DNA of 64,000 nt from Pedobacter glucosidilyticus (GTDB taxonomy: Bacteria; Bacteroidota; Bacteroidia; Sphingobacteriales; Sphingobacteriaceae). Position numbers and translations under genes: made by a program. The first letter of the stretch is position 1, and every line of letters begins with the position of its first letter. Below the pieces are notes generated by a model that did no database searches, had not been told where the DNA came from, and was given only the letters and a program-made list of their open reading frames with translations. The DNA lies in NCBI RefSeq assembly GCF_002483235.1, contig NZ_DLHN01000006.1:104619-168618 (forward strand), written 5' to 3'. This document shows, piece by piece, positions 25,216 to 33,983 of the stretch.

Positions 25216-25942
25216 AGATGAACCACTTGCAGCAGAAAGATTAGTTAATTTATTATCTCAGCATTATCCTCATATAGAAAAACCCGAGACCTGTGACAGC
25301 GTAGAAAGTGCAGTTTTATGGCTTAAACATCATCCAATGCCAAATTGTATTTTTATGGATATCCAGTTATCTGATGGTTTGAGTTTTAATATTAGCCATG
25401 ATGTAGAAATTACATGTCCAGTAATATTTACTACCGCTTATGAAAACTATGCTTTAAAAGCTTTCGAATTATTTAGTATTGATTATTTACTAAAACCAGT
25501 AACGCTTAAAAGTCTCAAGCAAGCACTCCATAAACTTGAAACTTATACAAACGCTACCCTAACCCCACAACAAAATTTATTAGATATTCCGGCATCAACA
25601 TATAAAAACCGCTTTCTGATTAAGATAGGTAATAAAATGTTTTTTGTTGATGTTAGCCATGTGGCTTATTTTTTGTCTGATGATAAATCTGTTTACTTAC
25701 ATACTACAGACGGGAAAGCTTTCCCGATAGATTATACTTTAGATAGCTTGATGGAGCTTTTAAACGAAAAAGAATTTTTTAGACTTAATAGGCAAGTTAT
25801 CGCCAGAATTGATGCTATTAAAGATATTAAACTTTATACTAACAGAAGATTAAAACTTACCCTAAACAGTGGTAATGCAGTAAATGATTTTATAGTGAGT
25901 AGAGAAAGGGTAGCTGCATTTAAAACCTGGGCCGGAAACTAA
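25196..25942 (+). CDS. LytTR-family response regulator
   Basis: A 248-residue regulator: receiver domain 1-120 (IIEDEPLAAERL acidic pair, phospho-accepting Asp in FMDIQLSDG, Thr in FTTAYENYA, Lys in LLKPV) and LytTR DNA-binding domain about 140-245 (FVDVSHVAYFLSDDKSV, EFFRLNRQVIARIDAI). It should bind paired direct repeats upstream of target genes when phosphorylated by the LytS-type kinase encoded before it. Likely targets include the adjacent FAS1 and outer-membrane genes, by proximity only. Confidence 0.94.
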   Translation: MKFLIIEDEPLAAERLVNLLSQHYPHIEKPETCDSVESAVLWLKHHPMPNCIFMDIQLSDGLSFNISHDVEITCPVIFTTAYENYALKAFELFSIDYLLKPVTLKSLKQALHKLETYTNATLTPQQNLLDIPASTYKNRFLIKIGNKMFFVDVSHVAYFLSDDKSVYLHTTDGKAFPIDYTLDSLMELLNEKEFFRLNRQVIARIDAIKDIKLYTNRRLKLTLNSGNAVNDFIVSRERVAAFKTWAGN

Positions 25943-25963
25943 TTATTTCTCTCATTATTAATT

Positions 25964-26671
25964 ATGAAGCTTCAACTATTTTCTACCATTTTTATTATTT
26001 TACTTAGTCTCCAAAGCTTAGCACAGAAAAAGGAAGATGTTATTTATCTACTTAATGGATGGGTTATTCGTGGTAAAATCATCAGTAAAGAACAAGACAA
26101 AATAAGTATTCAATCAGTAGATAGAAATCTATATGTTTTTAAAGCTAATGAAATTAAAGAAATTACAGAAGAAGAAATTCCTCCAGTTTTTAATATCAAG
26201 CAAAAAGGATTTGGACATTTTACAGAGCTAGGGCCGCTAGCATCACAGAACACAGGCGAACTTAATGTAAACACTTCTGCTTTTTCTTTTCAAACTATTA
26301 ATGGTTATAAGTTTAATCAGTTTTTATTTACCGGAGTAGGTGCTGGTATAGATTTATATGCTACACAAACGTTTTTCCCGGTAATAGGCACCATTCGTGG
26401 CGATTTTAGAGCAGGTAAACAATTTGTACCCTTTTATTTTACTGATTTTGGCTATGGCTTTAACGGAACTAAAAATACCATTACGGGTGTTTCTTATGAA
26501 GGAGGAACGGTGTTTGCCGCAGGTCTTGGACTTAAAATTGGCTTAAGCAATAATGCAGGTGTGATGATTAGTATTGGTTACCGAGACCAACGTTATGGCA
26601 CTGTACAGCAAAACTTAAGCACTAGAAATAATTATCAAAGAATAGCGCTTAGGGCAGGTTTTTATCTTTAA
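25964..26671 (+). CDS. Predicted outer-membrane beta-barrel protein, unknown function
   Basis: A 235-residue exported protein with signal peptide 1-20 (ending SLAQ). Residues 21-70 form a small beta domain (DVIYLLNGWVIRGKIISK-like, as found before barrel domains in Bacteroidota proteins). Residues 85-235 alternate polar and hydrophobic residues and end in RAGFYL, consistent with an eight-stranded barrel. It starts 21 nt after the LytTR regulator stop and so belongs to that unit. No specific family recognised. Confidence 0.75.
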   Translation: MKLQLFSTIFIILLSLQSLAQKKEDVIYLLNGWVIRGKIISKEQDKISIQSVDRNLYVFKANEIKEITEEEIPPVFNIKQKGFGHFTELGPLASQNTGELNVNTSAFSFQTINGYKFNQFLFTGVGAGIDLYATQTFFPVIGTIRGDFRAGKQFVPFYFTDFGYGFNGTKNTITGVSYEGGTVFAAGLGLKIGLSNNAGVMISIGYRDQRYGTVQQNLSTRNNYQRIALRAGFYL

Positions 26672-26749
26672 AAACAATACAGAATTTGATGTTTTTTTAT
26701 CATCAAGCAAGAATATCATAAATACCTGGTGTTTTTTACATTTTGTATG

Positions 26750-27133
26750 TTAAATATCCAGTTGATTTATAACCTCTTTAGGTGCCATAATAGGTTTTCC
26801 AAATGAAGTAAAAACTACTACAACTTTAGCTTTTGCTATCAATATATCTGCTTTATAAATATTTTGGTAGAAGATGAACCTTAGATTTCCATCACGCTCT
26901 AAATTTAAACTCACATAAAATTTATCACCGCTTTTTAGCGGCTTTTTATAGTCTATCTCTATACGATAAACTACAGGGTCTATATGTTGCTGATGTAGCT
27001 TTTCAAAATCTAAACCTTTATGCTTTAAAAATTGATGTCGGGTATGTTCTAAATAATTTTGATAAACGGCGTTATTTACAATTCCTTGTAAATCGCATTC
27101 ATAATCTCTAACCTCAAAATTTTCTATAAACAT
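26750..27133 (-). CDS. Hotdog-fold acyl-CoA thioesterase (4HBT/YbgC-like)
   Basis: A 127-residue single hotdog-domain protein: FEVRDYECDLQGIVNNAVYQNYLEHTR contains the catalytic Asp and the helix start, and YKKPLKSGDKF the core strand. It hydrolyses acyl-CoA thioesters in the cytosol; chain preference unknown. It begins on the base after the stop of a second, related gene (1-nt overlap), so the pair is translated together. The sequences differ enough to suggest separate substrates rather than a recent duplication. Confidence 0.87.
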   Translation of the reverse strand: MFIENFEVRDYECDLQGIVNNAVYQNYLEHTRHQFLKHKGLDFEKLHQQHIDPVVYRIEIDYKKPLKSGDKFYVSLNLERDGNLRFIFYQNIYKADILIAKAKVVVVFTSFGKPIMAPKEVINQLDI

Positions 27134-27570
27134 TATATTTCTGGGTTGTCATAAGCAATCATTTTAGCTTTTTCTGCTTGAGGAATAGCTATAGGTTTAC
27201 CCGTTTGATAGTCAATAGCTACTTGTGTAGTTTTGCCAATTGTTTTTAAAATAAACTGATCTTCTTCTTCCGCGTAAAGCAAATAAGCAATATCAAAACT
27301 AGTATTACCAACTCTGGTGGTTTTTACACAAGCTGTTATTTTATCTTCCAAAAGTATAGGTTTTAAGTACTCTACTTCTGATTTTACCAATATAATTCCG
27401 GTTGCTTTCCAATCCCATTCTATAATATCTTTCCAATAAGCAGACCTAGCTTGTTCAAAATAAGTAAGGTAAACAGCATTGTTAGCATGGCCAAACATAT
27501 CCATATCCGCAAACCTGATAGGGATAGGAGTTTTATAAGTAAAAGCTGTAATATTTTCTTCTATTTTCAT
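27133..27570 (-). CDS. Hotdog-fold acyl-CoA thioesterase (FadM/YbgC-like)
   Basis: A 145-residue thioesterase with PIRFADMDMFGHANNAVYLTYFE, the classic D-x3-HxN catalytic motif, and VEYLKPILLEDKI. The ATG at 27570 is preferred to a TTG four codons upstream. It overlaps the following thioesterase gene by one base. Likely role: hydrolysis of medium- or long-chain acyl-CoA in fatty-acid turnover. Confidence 0.87.
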   Translation of the reverse strand: MKIEENITAFTYKTPIPIRFADMDMFGHANNAVYLTYFEQARSAYWKDIIEWDWKATGIILVKSEVEYLKPILLEDKITACVKTTRVGNTSFDIAYLLYAEEEDQFILKTIGKTTQVAIDYQTGKPIAIPQAEKAKMIAYDNPEI

Positions 27571-27696
27571 ATACGACTGCAATAAAGTCAGTAAAATTAA
27601 TTTAATAACGACAAAAAGTCTTGTTTTAAACTCAAAATCACCATTGGTATCAGAGTTGATTCATCCTTAAACGTAAACAAATTTAAAATAATTTAT

Positions 27697-27703
27697 AAGG
27701 AGG
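27697..27703 (+). promoter_or_regulatory. Full Shine-Dalgarno sequence of the Hsp20 gene
   Basis: AAGGAGG, 8 nt before the ATG at 27712. It stands out because other genes here have AT-rich leaders with no such motif. Confidence 0.85.
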
Positions 27704-27711
27704 ATATAAAA

Positions 27712-28152
27712 ATGACTTTAGTAAAATTTAACAACGAAAAAAACGGTGTAAGAAACTATTCGCCATTTAACGATTTATTTGACAGCTTTTTTAGAGACAG
27801 TTATTATAATGACAGTACTTTAAATAAGGTTCCGGCTGTTAATATTTTTGAAAACGAAGAGTCTTACGCCATTGAAGTTGCAGCACCAGGTTTAAAAAAG
27901 GAAAATTTTAAGCTTCAATTGGAGAAAAATATTTTGAAAATTTCTGGAGAAAAAGCCACCGAGACAGAAAGTGAAAACAGAAAAGTTACCAGAAAAGAAT
28001 TCAGTTACAACGCTTTTGCAAGATCATTTACTTTACCAGAAACAGTAGATTTTGCTAAGATTGATGCCAAATACGAAGATGGTATATTACAGGTAACTAT
28101 TGGTAAAAAAGAAGAGGCTAAAATACAATCCAGAGAAATTGCAATAAGTTAA
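27712..28152 (+). CDS. Small heat-shock protein Hsp20
   Basis: A 146-residue ATP-independent chaperone that binds unfolding proteins. The alpha-crystallin domain spans about 40-140: VPAVNIFENEESYAIEVAAPGLKKENF, then EFSYNAFARSFTLPETVD and the GILQVTIGKK strand. The N-terminal region is Phe/Asn-rich, as usual. The leader carries a perfect Shine-Dalgarno sequence, rare in this window and suited to rapid high-level synthesis. A terminator follows. Confidence 0.95.
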   Translation: MTLVKFNNEKNGVRNYSPFNDLFDSFFRDSYYNDSTLNKVPAVNIFENEESYAIEVAAPGLKKENFKLQLEKNILKISGEKATETESENRKVTRKEFSYNAFARSFTLPETVDFAKIDAKYEDGILQVTIGKKEEAKIQSREIAIS

Positions 28153-28184
28153 TCATAGTTTTTAGGTTTAGTTTTTTTGATTGG

Positions 28185-28222
28185 CATCCCGTTTTTGTTA
28201 ACAGAAACGGGATTGCTTTTTT
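28185..28222 (+). terminator. Terminator of the Hsp20 gene
   Basis: A 9-bp stem (ATCCCGTTT / AAACGGGAT) followed by TGCTTTTTT. Confidence 0.75.
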
Positions 28223-28245
28223 ACTTCAAAATCAACATTATTTAC

Positions 28246-28253
28246 TAAATTTG
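28246..28253 (+). promoter_or_regulatory. -7 box almost touching the next start codon
   Basis: TAAATTTG ends 3 nt before the ATG at 28257, predicting a transcript with no or almost no leader. Confidence 0.4.
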
Positions 28254-28256
28254 GAC

Positions 28257-29555
28257 ATGAGTTTAGAAATTCTGGATACCCGCCGTAAAGCCTTAACAAT
28301 TAATCTTGACCCAAATATATACGGTACTTTTGCAGAAATTGGAGCCGGACAAGAAGTAGCTAGAAACTTCTTTACAGCTGGTGCCGCATCTGGTACCATT
28401 GCCAAAACCATGTCTGCTTACGATATGACTTTTAGTAATGAAATTTACGGTCAGGAAGAATCCGGAAGATACGTATCTAAATCAAGATTAATAAAAATGC
28501 TTGATTATGAATTTAAACTCTTGGGCGATAGATTGTTTGGAGATAAATATCAAACCAAAACTTTTTTCGCTTTTGCAAATACAGTAACCACCCTCAATTA
28601 TAATAAAACTAACGATCCGCATGGTTGGCTGGGTATAAAATTTCAATTAGAACCCTATGGCCCACCGCATGAAATTATTTTCCATGTGCGTTTGTTAGAT
28701 AGTGATGCCAGTTTGCAACAAAATGTTTTAGGGATTTTAGGCGTAAATTTAGTTTATGCAGCTTTCCATCTTTATCATAATCCAAAGGCTATGATAGAAT
28801 CTTTGGCTGATAACTTATCTCAAGGCTCGGTAGAAATTGATTTGATTAGCTTAAAAGGTCCGGTATTTGAGTTTTTGGATGATATTTTGGTAAACTTATA
28901 TCTGATACAAAAAGGCTTTTCTAGCGCAGCTATTTTTGATCATCATGCTAAAGCAAAACAAGCTAAAGATTTGATGTATAAAAAGCATATCATGATTTTA
29001 CGTACTCGCTTTAACCAAAAAGTATTGCCAGATTTTAATCTTTTTAGTCATGCAGTTAATCAGTATAAATCTACTTTAGATATTGTTGATACAGAACTGG
29101 TTACCCTTGCCGAGCTTACTCTAAATAATTTGATGGAGCATGCTGATAAAAGCGACGAAGATTTATTAAAAAGAGTAGCTAAAAGAGCCAGAGAAATTTC
29201 TGAAAAAGGTCATTATGTTATTGTATCTAATTTTAATAGACATAATAAATTAGCAAAATATTTAGCCCTTGCTAAGCCTAAAAGTGTAGGAATTACCACC
29301 AATATTTCTAATTTACAACACATTTTTAAATCAGAGTATTATGGCGAAAACTATACGAATGAGTTATTAGCTTATATCAGCGATTTGTTTAGTAGAAATG
29401 TAAAACTTTTAACCTATCCTTACCGCGATATTAAAAATAAGACTACGGTTACTACCAAAAATGTTGAAGTATCGCCAGAAGCAAAACCACTTTTTGATTT
29501 TTTAATACAAAACAAATATATTATTGATATTGAGGAGATTGCAGAGATTATTTAG
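28257..29555 (+). CDS. Conserved Bacteroidota protein of unproven function
   Basis: A 432-residue cytosolic protein. Its opening (RRKALTINLDPNIYGTFAEIGAGQEVARNFF, in pieces) and the IAKTMSAYD and LGILGVNLVYAAF blocks belong to a family conserved across Bacteroidota, which databases often label nicotinate-nucleotide adenylyltransferase or TonB-dependent receptor; I see neither a HIGH/nucleotidyltransferase motif nor a signal peptide or barrel, so both labels are doubtful. The family start fixes the ATG at 28257; a TTG two codons upstream lies inside the -7 box. It is convergent with the YigZ gene, the two coding ends overlapping by 8 nt. Confidence 0.75.
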   Translation: MSLEILDTRRKALTINLDPNIYGTFAEIGAGQEVARNFFTAGAASGTIAKTMSAYDMTFSNEIYGQEESGRYVSKSRLIKMLDYEFKLLGDRLFGDKYQTKTFFAFANTVTTLNYNKTNDPHGWLGIKFQLEPYGPPHEIIFHVRLLDSDASLQQNVLGILGVNLVYAAFHLYHNPKAMIESLADNLSQGSVEIDLISLKGPVFEFLDDILVNLYLIQKGFSSAAIFDHHAKAKQAKDLMYKKHIMILRTRFNQKVLPDFNLFSHAVNQYKSTLDIVDTELVTLAELTLNNLMEHADKSDEDLLKRVAKRAREISEKGHYVIVSNFNRHNKLAKYLALAKPKSVGITTNISNLQHIFKSEYYGENYTNELLAYISDLFSRNVKLLTYPYRDIKNKTTVTTKNVEVSPEAKPLFDFLIQNKYIIDIEEIAEII

Positions 29556-30162
29556 TGTATAAAAATTTCATTTGTATATCTCTTAAGCTTTCAAATTTTG
29601 ATAATATTTTGTTGAGCTCGGCTTTTCTAATGCTAAGGTTTATAATTACATGTAAATCAAATTCTTGGCTCAAAATTTCTAGTCTATCTTCTTTGATGAT
29701 TTTCATGACATCGTTCATCAATAAATAATTAAACTTTAATTCATAAACATCATTTACCGTTTTTTCAATGATTTGAGCATTTGAAATCGCGTCTTCTGTA
29801 GCTGTCTTATAAGCGTTTATTAAGCCTGGCACACCTAATAAAGTACCTCCAAAATACCTTACAACTACTACTATAATATTAGTGAGCTTTTTAGAAAGTA
29901 AAACATTTAAAATAGGTCTGCCGGCAGTGCCAGAGGGTTCTCCATCATCATTAACTCTATAAATATTTTTATCCGGTGTAAGCCTGTAAGCATAACAATG
30001 ATGTCTGGCTTTTGGATGTGCTGTTTTTAAATTAGAAATAATGGTTTTTAAATCATTTTCTTTTAAAAAGGGATAAGCATAGGCTATAAACTTGCTTCCT
30101 TTATCTCTAAAAATACCTTCGGATGGTGCTTGTATAGTTTGGTATGTATCCTCAAAAAACAT
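29548..30162 (-). CDS. YigZ/IMPACT-family protein
   Basis: A 204-residue protein of the YigZ (UPF0029/IMPACT) family: KFIAYAYPFLKENDLKTII, then HHCYAYRL and the signature DGEPSGTAGRPIL at about 77-89, and a C-terminal ferredoxin-like domain. Bacterial members are thought to act on ribosome-bound or nucleic-acid substrates; a precise activity is not established. Third gene of a minus-strand run behind ribD and an EamA transporter (3-nt gap). Confidence 0.9.
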   Translation of the reverse strand: MFFEDTYQTIQAPSEGIFRDKGSKFIAYAYPFLKENDLKTIISNLKTAHPKARHHCYAYRLTPDKNIYRVNDDGEPSGTAGRPILNVLLSKKLTNIIVVVVRYFGGTLLGVPGLINAYKTATEDAISNAQIIEKTVNDVYELKFNYLLMNDVMKIIKEDRLEILSQEFDLHVIINLSIRKAELNKILSKFESLRDIQMKFLYTK

Positions 30163-30165
30163 TAA

Positions 30166-31014
30166 TTAAGAAAACGTGAGAATTATAATCGATACAATAG
30201 CTAAAAATAAACCTATCTTATTAAGTACATTAAGGCGTTCTTTAAATAAAATTAAACCTGCTAAAGAACCTAAAGTTATAACACCTATATCTAATGCAGC
30301 ATATACAACAGAAGGGCGATTTTTTTCTATCTGAAGCGCAAAAATATAAAAGTAGATAGAACCAAAATTAAAAAAACCTAAAACAATACCTGCTAAGGCA
30401 GCTCGGGTTTGAAATTTTAAAGTTCCATTTATTTTCTGATAAGCCAAACTACCAAAAGCCAGAATAGTAGCAATAGAGAAAACATAAAATAAAGAGCTTG
30501 TAAAGCTTATTCCCTCAATTTTGGTTAAAAAATTAAAAAGAATATCAATAATGCCAGTACCTAAAAAAACAATAATAGGAAACCAAAATTTCAAATCCTT
30601 TAAAGAAAATTTACCATCGGGCTTAGAAGCTACAATAGCCATAAAACCAATGGTAAGACCAATAATTTTTATAGGAGTTAATTGCTCGTTAAACAATAAA
30701 AACGATGCAATTATTGGTAAAGCCAATGATAAGCGTTGTGCTATTACGGTTATAATGATACCAGAAGTGGCTATACTTTTACTTATAAAATAAAAAATAG
30801 ATAATAACAAAACTGATGTGATACAGTAAAGCGTAAAATCTGGTATGGTAGGAATGGTACTTAAATCGGGTTTGAAAAACAAAAAACACAACAATGCAGC
30901 TGTTGGATAATTAAAAACAATGGCTTGATAAGCATTTGTGTAATATCTTCTCAGTAATTTTAAGTTGATACTTACGATAACGCTACATAAAATAGCAATA
31001 GCTAAATATATCAT
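30166..31014 (-). CDS. EamA/DMT-superfamily transporter
   Basis: A 282-residue inner-membrane protein with ten helices arranged as two EamA repeats (about 1-135 and 145-280). Drug/metabolite transporter family members export amino acids, nucleosides or sugars; substrate unknown. It overlaps the end of ribD by 4 nt (ATGA), so it is translated with it. That suggests, but does not show, a link with flavin metabolism. Confidence 0.87.
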   Translation of the reverse strand: MIYLAIAILCSVIVSINLKLLRRYYTNAYQAIVFNYPTAALLCFLFFKPDLSTIPTIPDFTLYCITSVLLLSIFYFISKSIATSGIIITVIAQRLSLALPIIASFLLFNEQLTPIKIIGLTIGFMAIVASKPDGKFSLKDLKFWFPIIVFLGTGIIDILFNFLTKIEGISFTSSLFYVFSIATILAFGSLAYQKINGTLKFQTRAALAGIVLGFFNFGSIYFYIFALQIEKNRPSVVYAALDIGVITLGSLAGLILFKERLNVLNKIGLFLAIVSIIILTFS

Positions 31015-32063
31015 GAATGTTGAGGTGTAAGCGTTAATAATTTATCTTTGCCAATATCGGTTAAGCTTTCTTGAATACCATTAATTTCAGGTGCTTTTAA
31101 ACCATCTTCCCATGTGATAGGAGAGATGAAAATTCTAGCTTCATCCCATAAGCCAGCAGCAATAAACATTTGTAAAGTTTTAACTCCACCTTCTATAATA
31201 ACAGATTGTATATCTTGTAAATACAACTGATAAAGTAAATACTGAGGTAAAAAATAGTCGAAATCTTCTATGCTGATGTATTTTAACTGGTCTTTTATAG
31301 CTGTAAGTTCTTTATTAAACACAAAAGTTTCTATAGAATTATCAAAAAGATAAAGCTTTTCATCCAATTTTAAATCCCTATCAATAACCGCTCTTTTAGG
31401 ATTTCTTCCGCTTACTAATCTTACATTTAATTGTGGATTATCAATTTCAGCAGTTTTTTTTCCTACCAATACACAATCTTCTTCGCTTCTCCACTGGTGT
31501 ACCAGCATTTTAGCTTCTTTACCACTTATCCATTTCTGCGAACCATCTTTGGTAGCAAAAAAGCCATTTAATGTTTGGGCCCACTTTAAGATGATATATG
31601 GTCTTTGCTTCTCAACCCGGGTAAAAAAACGCTTGTTAAGTTGCAAACATTCTTTTTCTAAAATACCCGATATCACTTCTATACCTGCATTTTTTAACTT
31701 CTCTATTCCTTTACCATTAACTTTACTATAAGGGTCTTTACAACCTATAACTACTTTTGGTATTTGATGTTGAATAATTAAATCAGAACAGGGTGGGGTT
31801 TTACCAAAATGCGCACAAGGCTCTAAGGTTACATAAATAGTTGCCTGTTTTAGTATTTCTGAAGCGTTTTGATATTTTAAAAATACATCTTTAATAGCAT
31901 TTACTTCAGCATGTGCTTCGCCATATTTTTGATGATAACCTTCTCCTATAATTTTGCCTTGGTACACAATTACAGCACCTACCATAGGGTTAGGACTTAC
32001 ATATCCGGCACCTAATTTTGCTAATTCTAATGCTCTTTGTATAACTATTTCGTCTTTAGTCAC
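31011..32063 (-). CDS. ribD: Bifunctional riboflavin biosynthesis deaminase/reductase RibD
   Basis: A 350-residue two-domain enzyme. The N-terminal deaminase has the zinc motifs HAEVNAI and PCAHFGKTPPCSDL. The C-terminal reductase starts near 155 with RPYIILKWAQTLNG and continues with GGVKTLQMFI. It converts 2,5-diamino-6-ribosylamino-pyrimidinone phosphate to the 5-amino-6-ribitylamino product. The GTG at 32063 is the start: the family begins at that point and a TATCTTTG box lies only 4 nt upstream. Other rib genes are not in the window. Confidence 0.93.
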   Translation of the reverse strand: MTKDEIVIQRALELAKLGAGYVSPNPMVGAVIVYQGKIIGEGYHQKYGEAHAEVNAIKDVFLKYQNASEILKQATIYVTLEPCAHFGKTPPCSDLIIQHQIPKVVIGCKDPYSKVNGKGIEKLKNAGIEVISGILEKECLQLNKRFFTRVEKQRPYIILKWAQTLNGFFATKDGSQKWISGKEAKMLVHQWRSEEDCVLVGKKTAEIDNPQLNVRLVSGRNPKRAVIDRDLKLDEKLYLFDNSIETFVFNKELTAIKDQLKYISIEDFDYFLPQYLLYQLYLQDIQSVIIEGGVKTLQMFIAAGLWDEARIFISPITWEDGLKAPEINGIQESLTDIGKDKLLTLTPQHS

Positions 32064-32067
32064 GTAT

Positions 32068-32075
32068 CAAAGATA
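32068..32075 (-). promoter_or_regulatory. -7 box 4 nt from the ribD start codon
   Basis: TATCTTTG on the minus strand ends 4 nt before the GTG, again predicting a leaderless or nearly leaderless mRNA. Confidence 0.4.
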
Positions 32076-32122
32076 GTAATTAGTCTTTTAGCCTTTTATT
32101 TTAAAATATTTAATACAATTTA

Positions 32123-33187
32123 ATGACCATTAAAAAATATACCATCTTAATATTTATTTTTTTAACCAGTTTTTTTAACGTTTGGAATGTTAAAAACAGC
32201 AAGTTATTTGCTGAAATAAGTATGCCCAGAAATCAGCCCGTTGTAACTATATTAGATAGTTTACATTTAGAAAATCAAGATTTGAAGTTGCAAAATCTAA
32301 ATAAAGAACTCAAAATAGAAAGTAGAAATTTCTTAATCTATACCATTCTTATTTTTTCTTTAACAGCACTGTTTCTGTCATTTAGACTATATAAAAGCGG
32401 TAAAAAAGCTAAAATAAATAATAAGATATTAAAAGAGCAAAACGAAGAAATTATTAAGCAAAAGAAAGAATTGGAAGATTTAAATAACCTGAAAAATAAA
32501 TTCTTCTCTATTATTTCTCATGATGTAAGAGGGCCATTATTATCTTTAAAAGGTACTTTAAATTTGTTAGATGATAATCTATTAAACGAGCAAGAATCTA
32601 AAATCTTAATAGCAGAGTTAAAATATCAATTTAATTCAACCTCAAACCTATTAGATAATCTTTTGGTATGGTCAAGAAGTCAAATGCGAGAAGAAAAAAT
32701 TCAGAAAACAGCATTTTATATACTTCCTATTATTGAAGATAATATTGCCTTAGAACGAAATAATATCATGAAAAAAGATCTTTACATCAAAATAGATGTG
32801 CAGGAAGATTTTAAATTATTTGCCGATAAAGAGATGACTAAGATTATAATTAGAAATCTGATTAATAACGCATTAAAATTTACACCTAATAAAGGTAAGA
32901 TAGAAGTTTTATGTACAAAGAATGATGGTTTTGCAGAGATTTCTATAACCGATACGGGTATAGGCTTAACAGAAAAAGAGATTAAAGAAATATTAAAATG
33001 TAATTTTTACACAACTAAAGGATTAAACGAAGAAAAAGGTACCGGTTTAGGTTTAAGCCTTAGTCAAGAATTTATTAAAAAGAACAATGGCGATTTCAAA
33101 ATAAAAAGTAAAAAAGGAGAAGGTTCTACATTTTTATTTACTTTGCCACTTTTTAAAGAAATTCATGTTAAAGAAGCAAGCTATTAA
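32123..33187 (+). CDS. Sensor histidine kinase with very short sensor region
   Basis: A 354-residue kinase: signal-anchor helix 8-22, a periplasmic stretch of only about 45 residues, helix 72-88, coiled-coil 95-125, HisKA domain with His133 in FSIISHDVRGP, and an HATPase domain with N-box IIRNLINNALKFTP, DTGIGL and GTGLGLSL. Relatives in Bacteroidota with this helix-coil-kinase arrangement usually have several TPR repeats before the second helix; here they are missing, leaving only LENQDLKLQNLNKELKIE. No response regulator is adjacent (orphan). Its last 23 nt overlap the start of prmC. Confidence 0.88.
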   Translation: MTIKKYTILIFIFLTSFFNVWNVKNSKLFAEISMPRNQPVVTILDSLHLENQDLKLQNLNKELKIESRNFLIYTILIFSLTALFLSFRLYKSGKKAKINNKILKEQNEEIIKQKKELEDLNNLKNKFFSIISHDVRGPLLSLKGTLNLLDDNLLNEQESKILIAELKYQFNSTSNLLDNLLVWSRSQMREEKIQKTAFYILPIIEDNIALERNNIMKKDLYIKIDVQEDFKLFADKEMTKIIIRNLINNALKFTPNKGKIEVLCTKNDGFAEISITDTGIGLTEKEIKEILKCNFYTTKGLNEEKGTGLGLSLSQEFIKKNNGDFKIKSKKGEGSTFLFTLPLFKEIHVKEASY

Positions 33188-33983
33188 AGCCAATTATGTG
33201 GAAGCACTTAAGAGCATTTATGAAAAAGATGAAATAAACGCTCTTTTTAAGTGGATAAGCGAAGATGTAATACATTTACCTGAACTACAACAAAAAGAAT
33301 TATTTGATGATTATTTAACAAAACTAGCACTAAAACAACCGCTTCAACAAGTTTTGGGCTATACCTATTTTTACAACTTAAAATTTAAAGTGAATAAACA
33401 TGTACTTATTCCAAGGCCAGAAACCGAAGAATTGGTTTACATGATGCTTCAAGAATGCGGAAAAACATCAAATCAAGAAATTTTAGATATAGGTACCGGT
33501 AGCGGATGTATAGCCATCTCTTTAAAAAAGAATTTACCAACTGCTCAAGTTCATGCTATTGATGTGAGCGAAGAAGCTTTAAAAATTGCTTACACAAATG
33601 CTAAAGAGAATGGGGTAGAGGTACACTTTAAAAAAGATAACGCTTTGGCTTTAAAAGCTGATGATTATCCTAAATTTCATATTATTGTTAGTAATCCGCC
33701 TTATATTGCACTATCAGAAAAGCAAAATATGCATGATAATGTAGTAAACTTTGAGCCACATTTAGCTTTATTTGTTGAAGATGATGCCCCCTTGATTTTT
33801 TATGATAAAATAGCTGATTTTGCACTAAAAAATCTTTACCCAAACGGATTATTGTTTTTTGAGATTAATCAAAATTTAGCAGTAGAAACACAAGAACTTA
33901 TCCAGAAAAAAGGCTTTAAAGCTCAAATCATCAAAGATTTAAACAATAACAATCGTTTTATAAAAGCTCAACTTCTTGGGTGA
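33165..33983 (+). CDS. prmC: Peptide chain release factor N5-glutamine methyltransferase
   Basis: A 272-residue methyltransferase that modifies the GGQ glutamine of release factors RF1 and RF2. An N-terminal helical domain (QPLQQVLGYTYFYNLKFKV) is followed by motif I LDIGTGSGCIAI and the catalytic NPPY in VSNPPYIA. It starts inside the kinase gene upstream (23-nt overlap) and its end overlaps the converging xerD gene by 16 nt. Confidence 0.94.
   Translation: MLKKQAIKANYVEALKSIYEKDEINALFKWISEDVIHLPELQQKELFDDYLTKLALKQPLQQVLGYTYFYNLKFKVNKHVLIPRPETEELVYMMLQECGKTSNQEILDIGTGSGCIAISLKKNLPTAQVHAIDVSEEALKIAYTNAKENGVEVHFKKDNALALKADDYPKFHIIVSNPPYIALSEKQNMHDNVVNFEPHLALFVEDDAPLIFYDKIADFALKNLYPNGLLFFEINQNLAVETQELIQKKGFKAQIIKDLNNNNRFIKAQLLG

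Noticed and set aside
28257..29555. Naming the gene nadD
   Set aside because: No nucleotidyltransferase motif is visible, so the common database label is not supported by the sequence.
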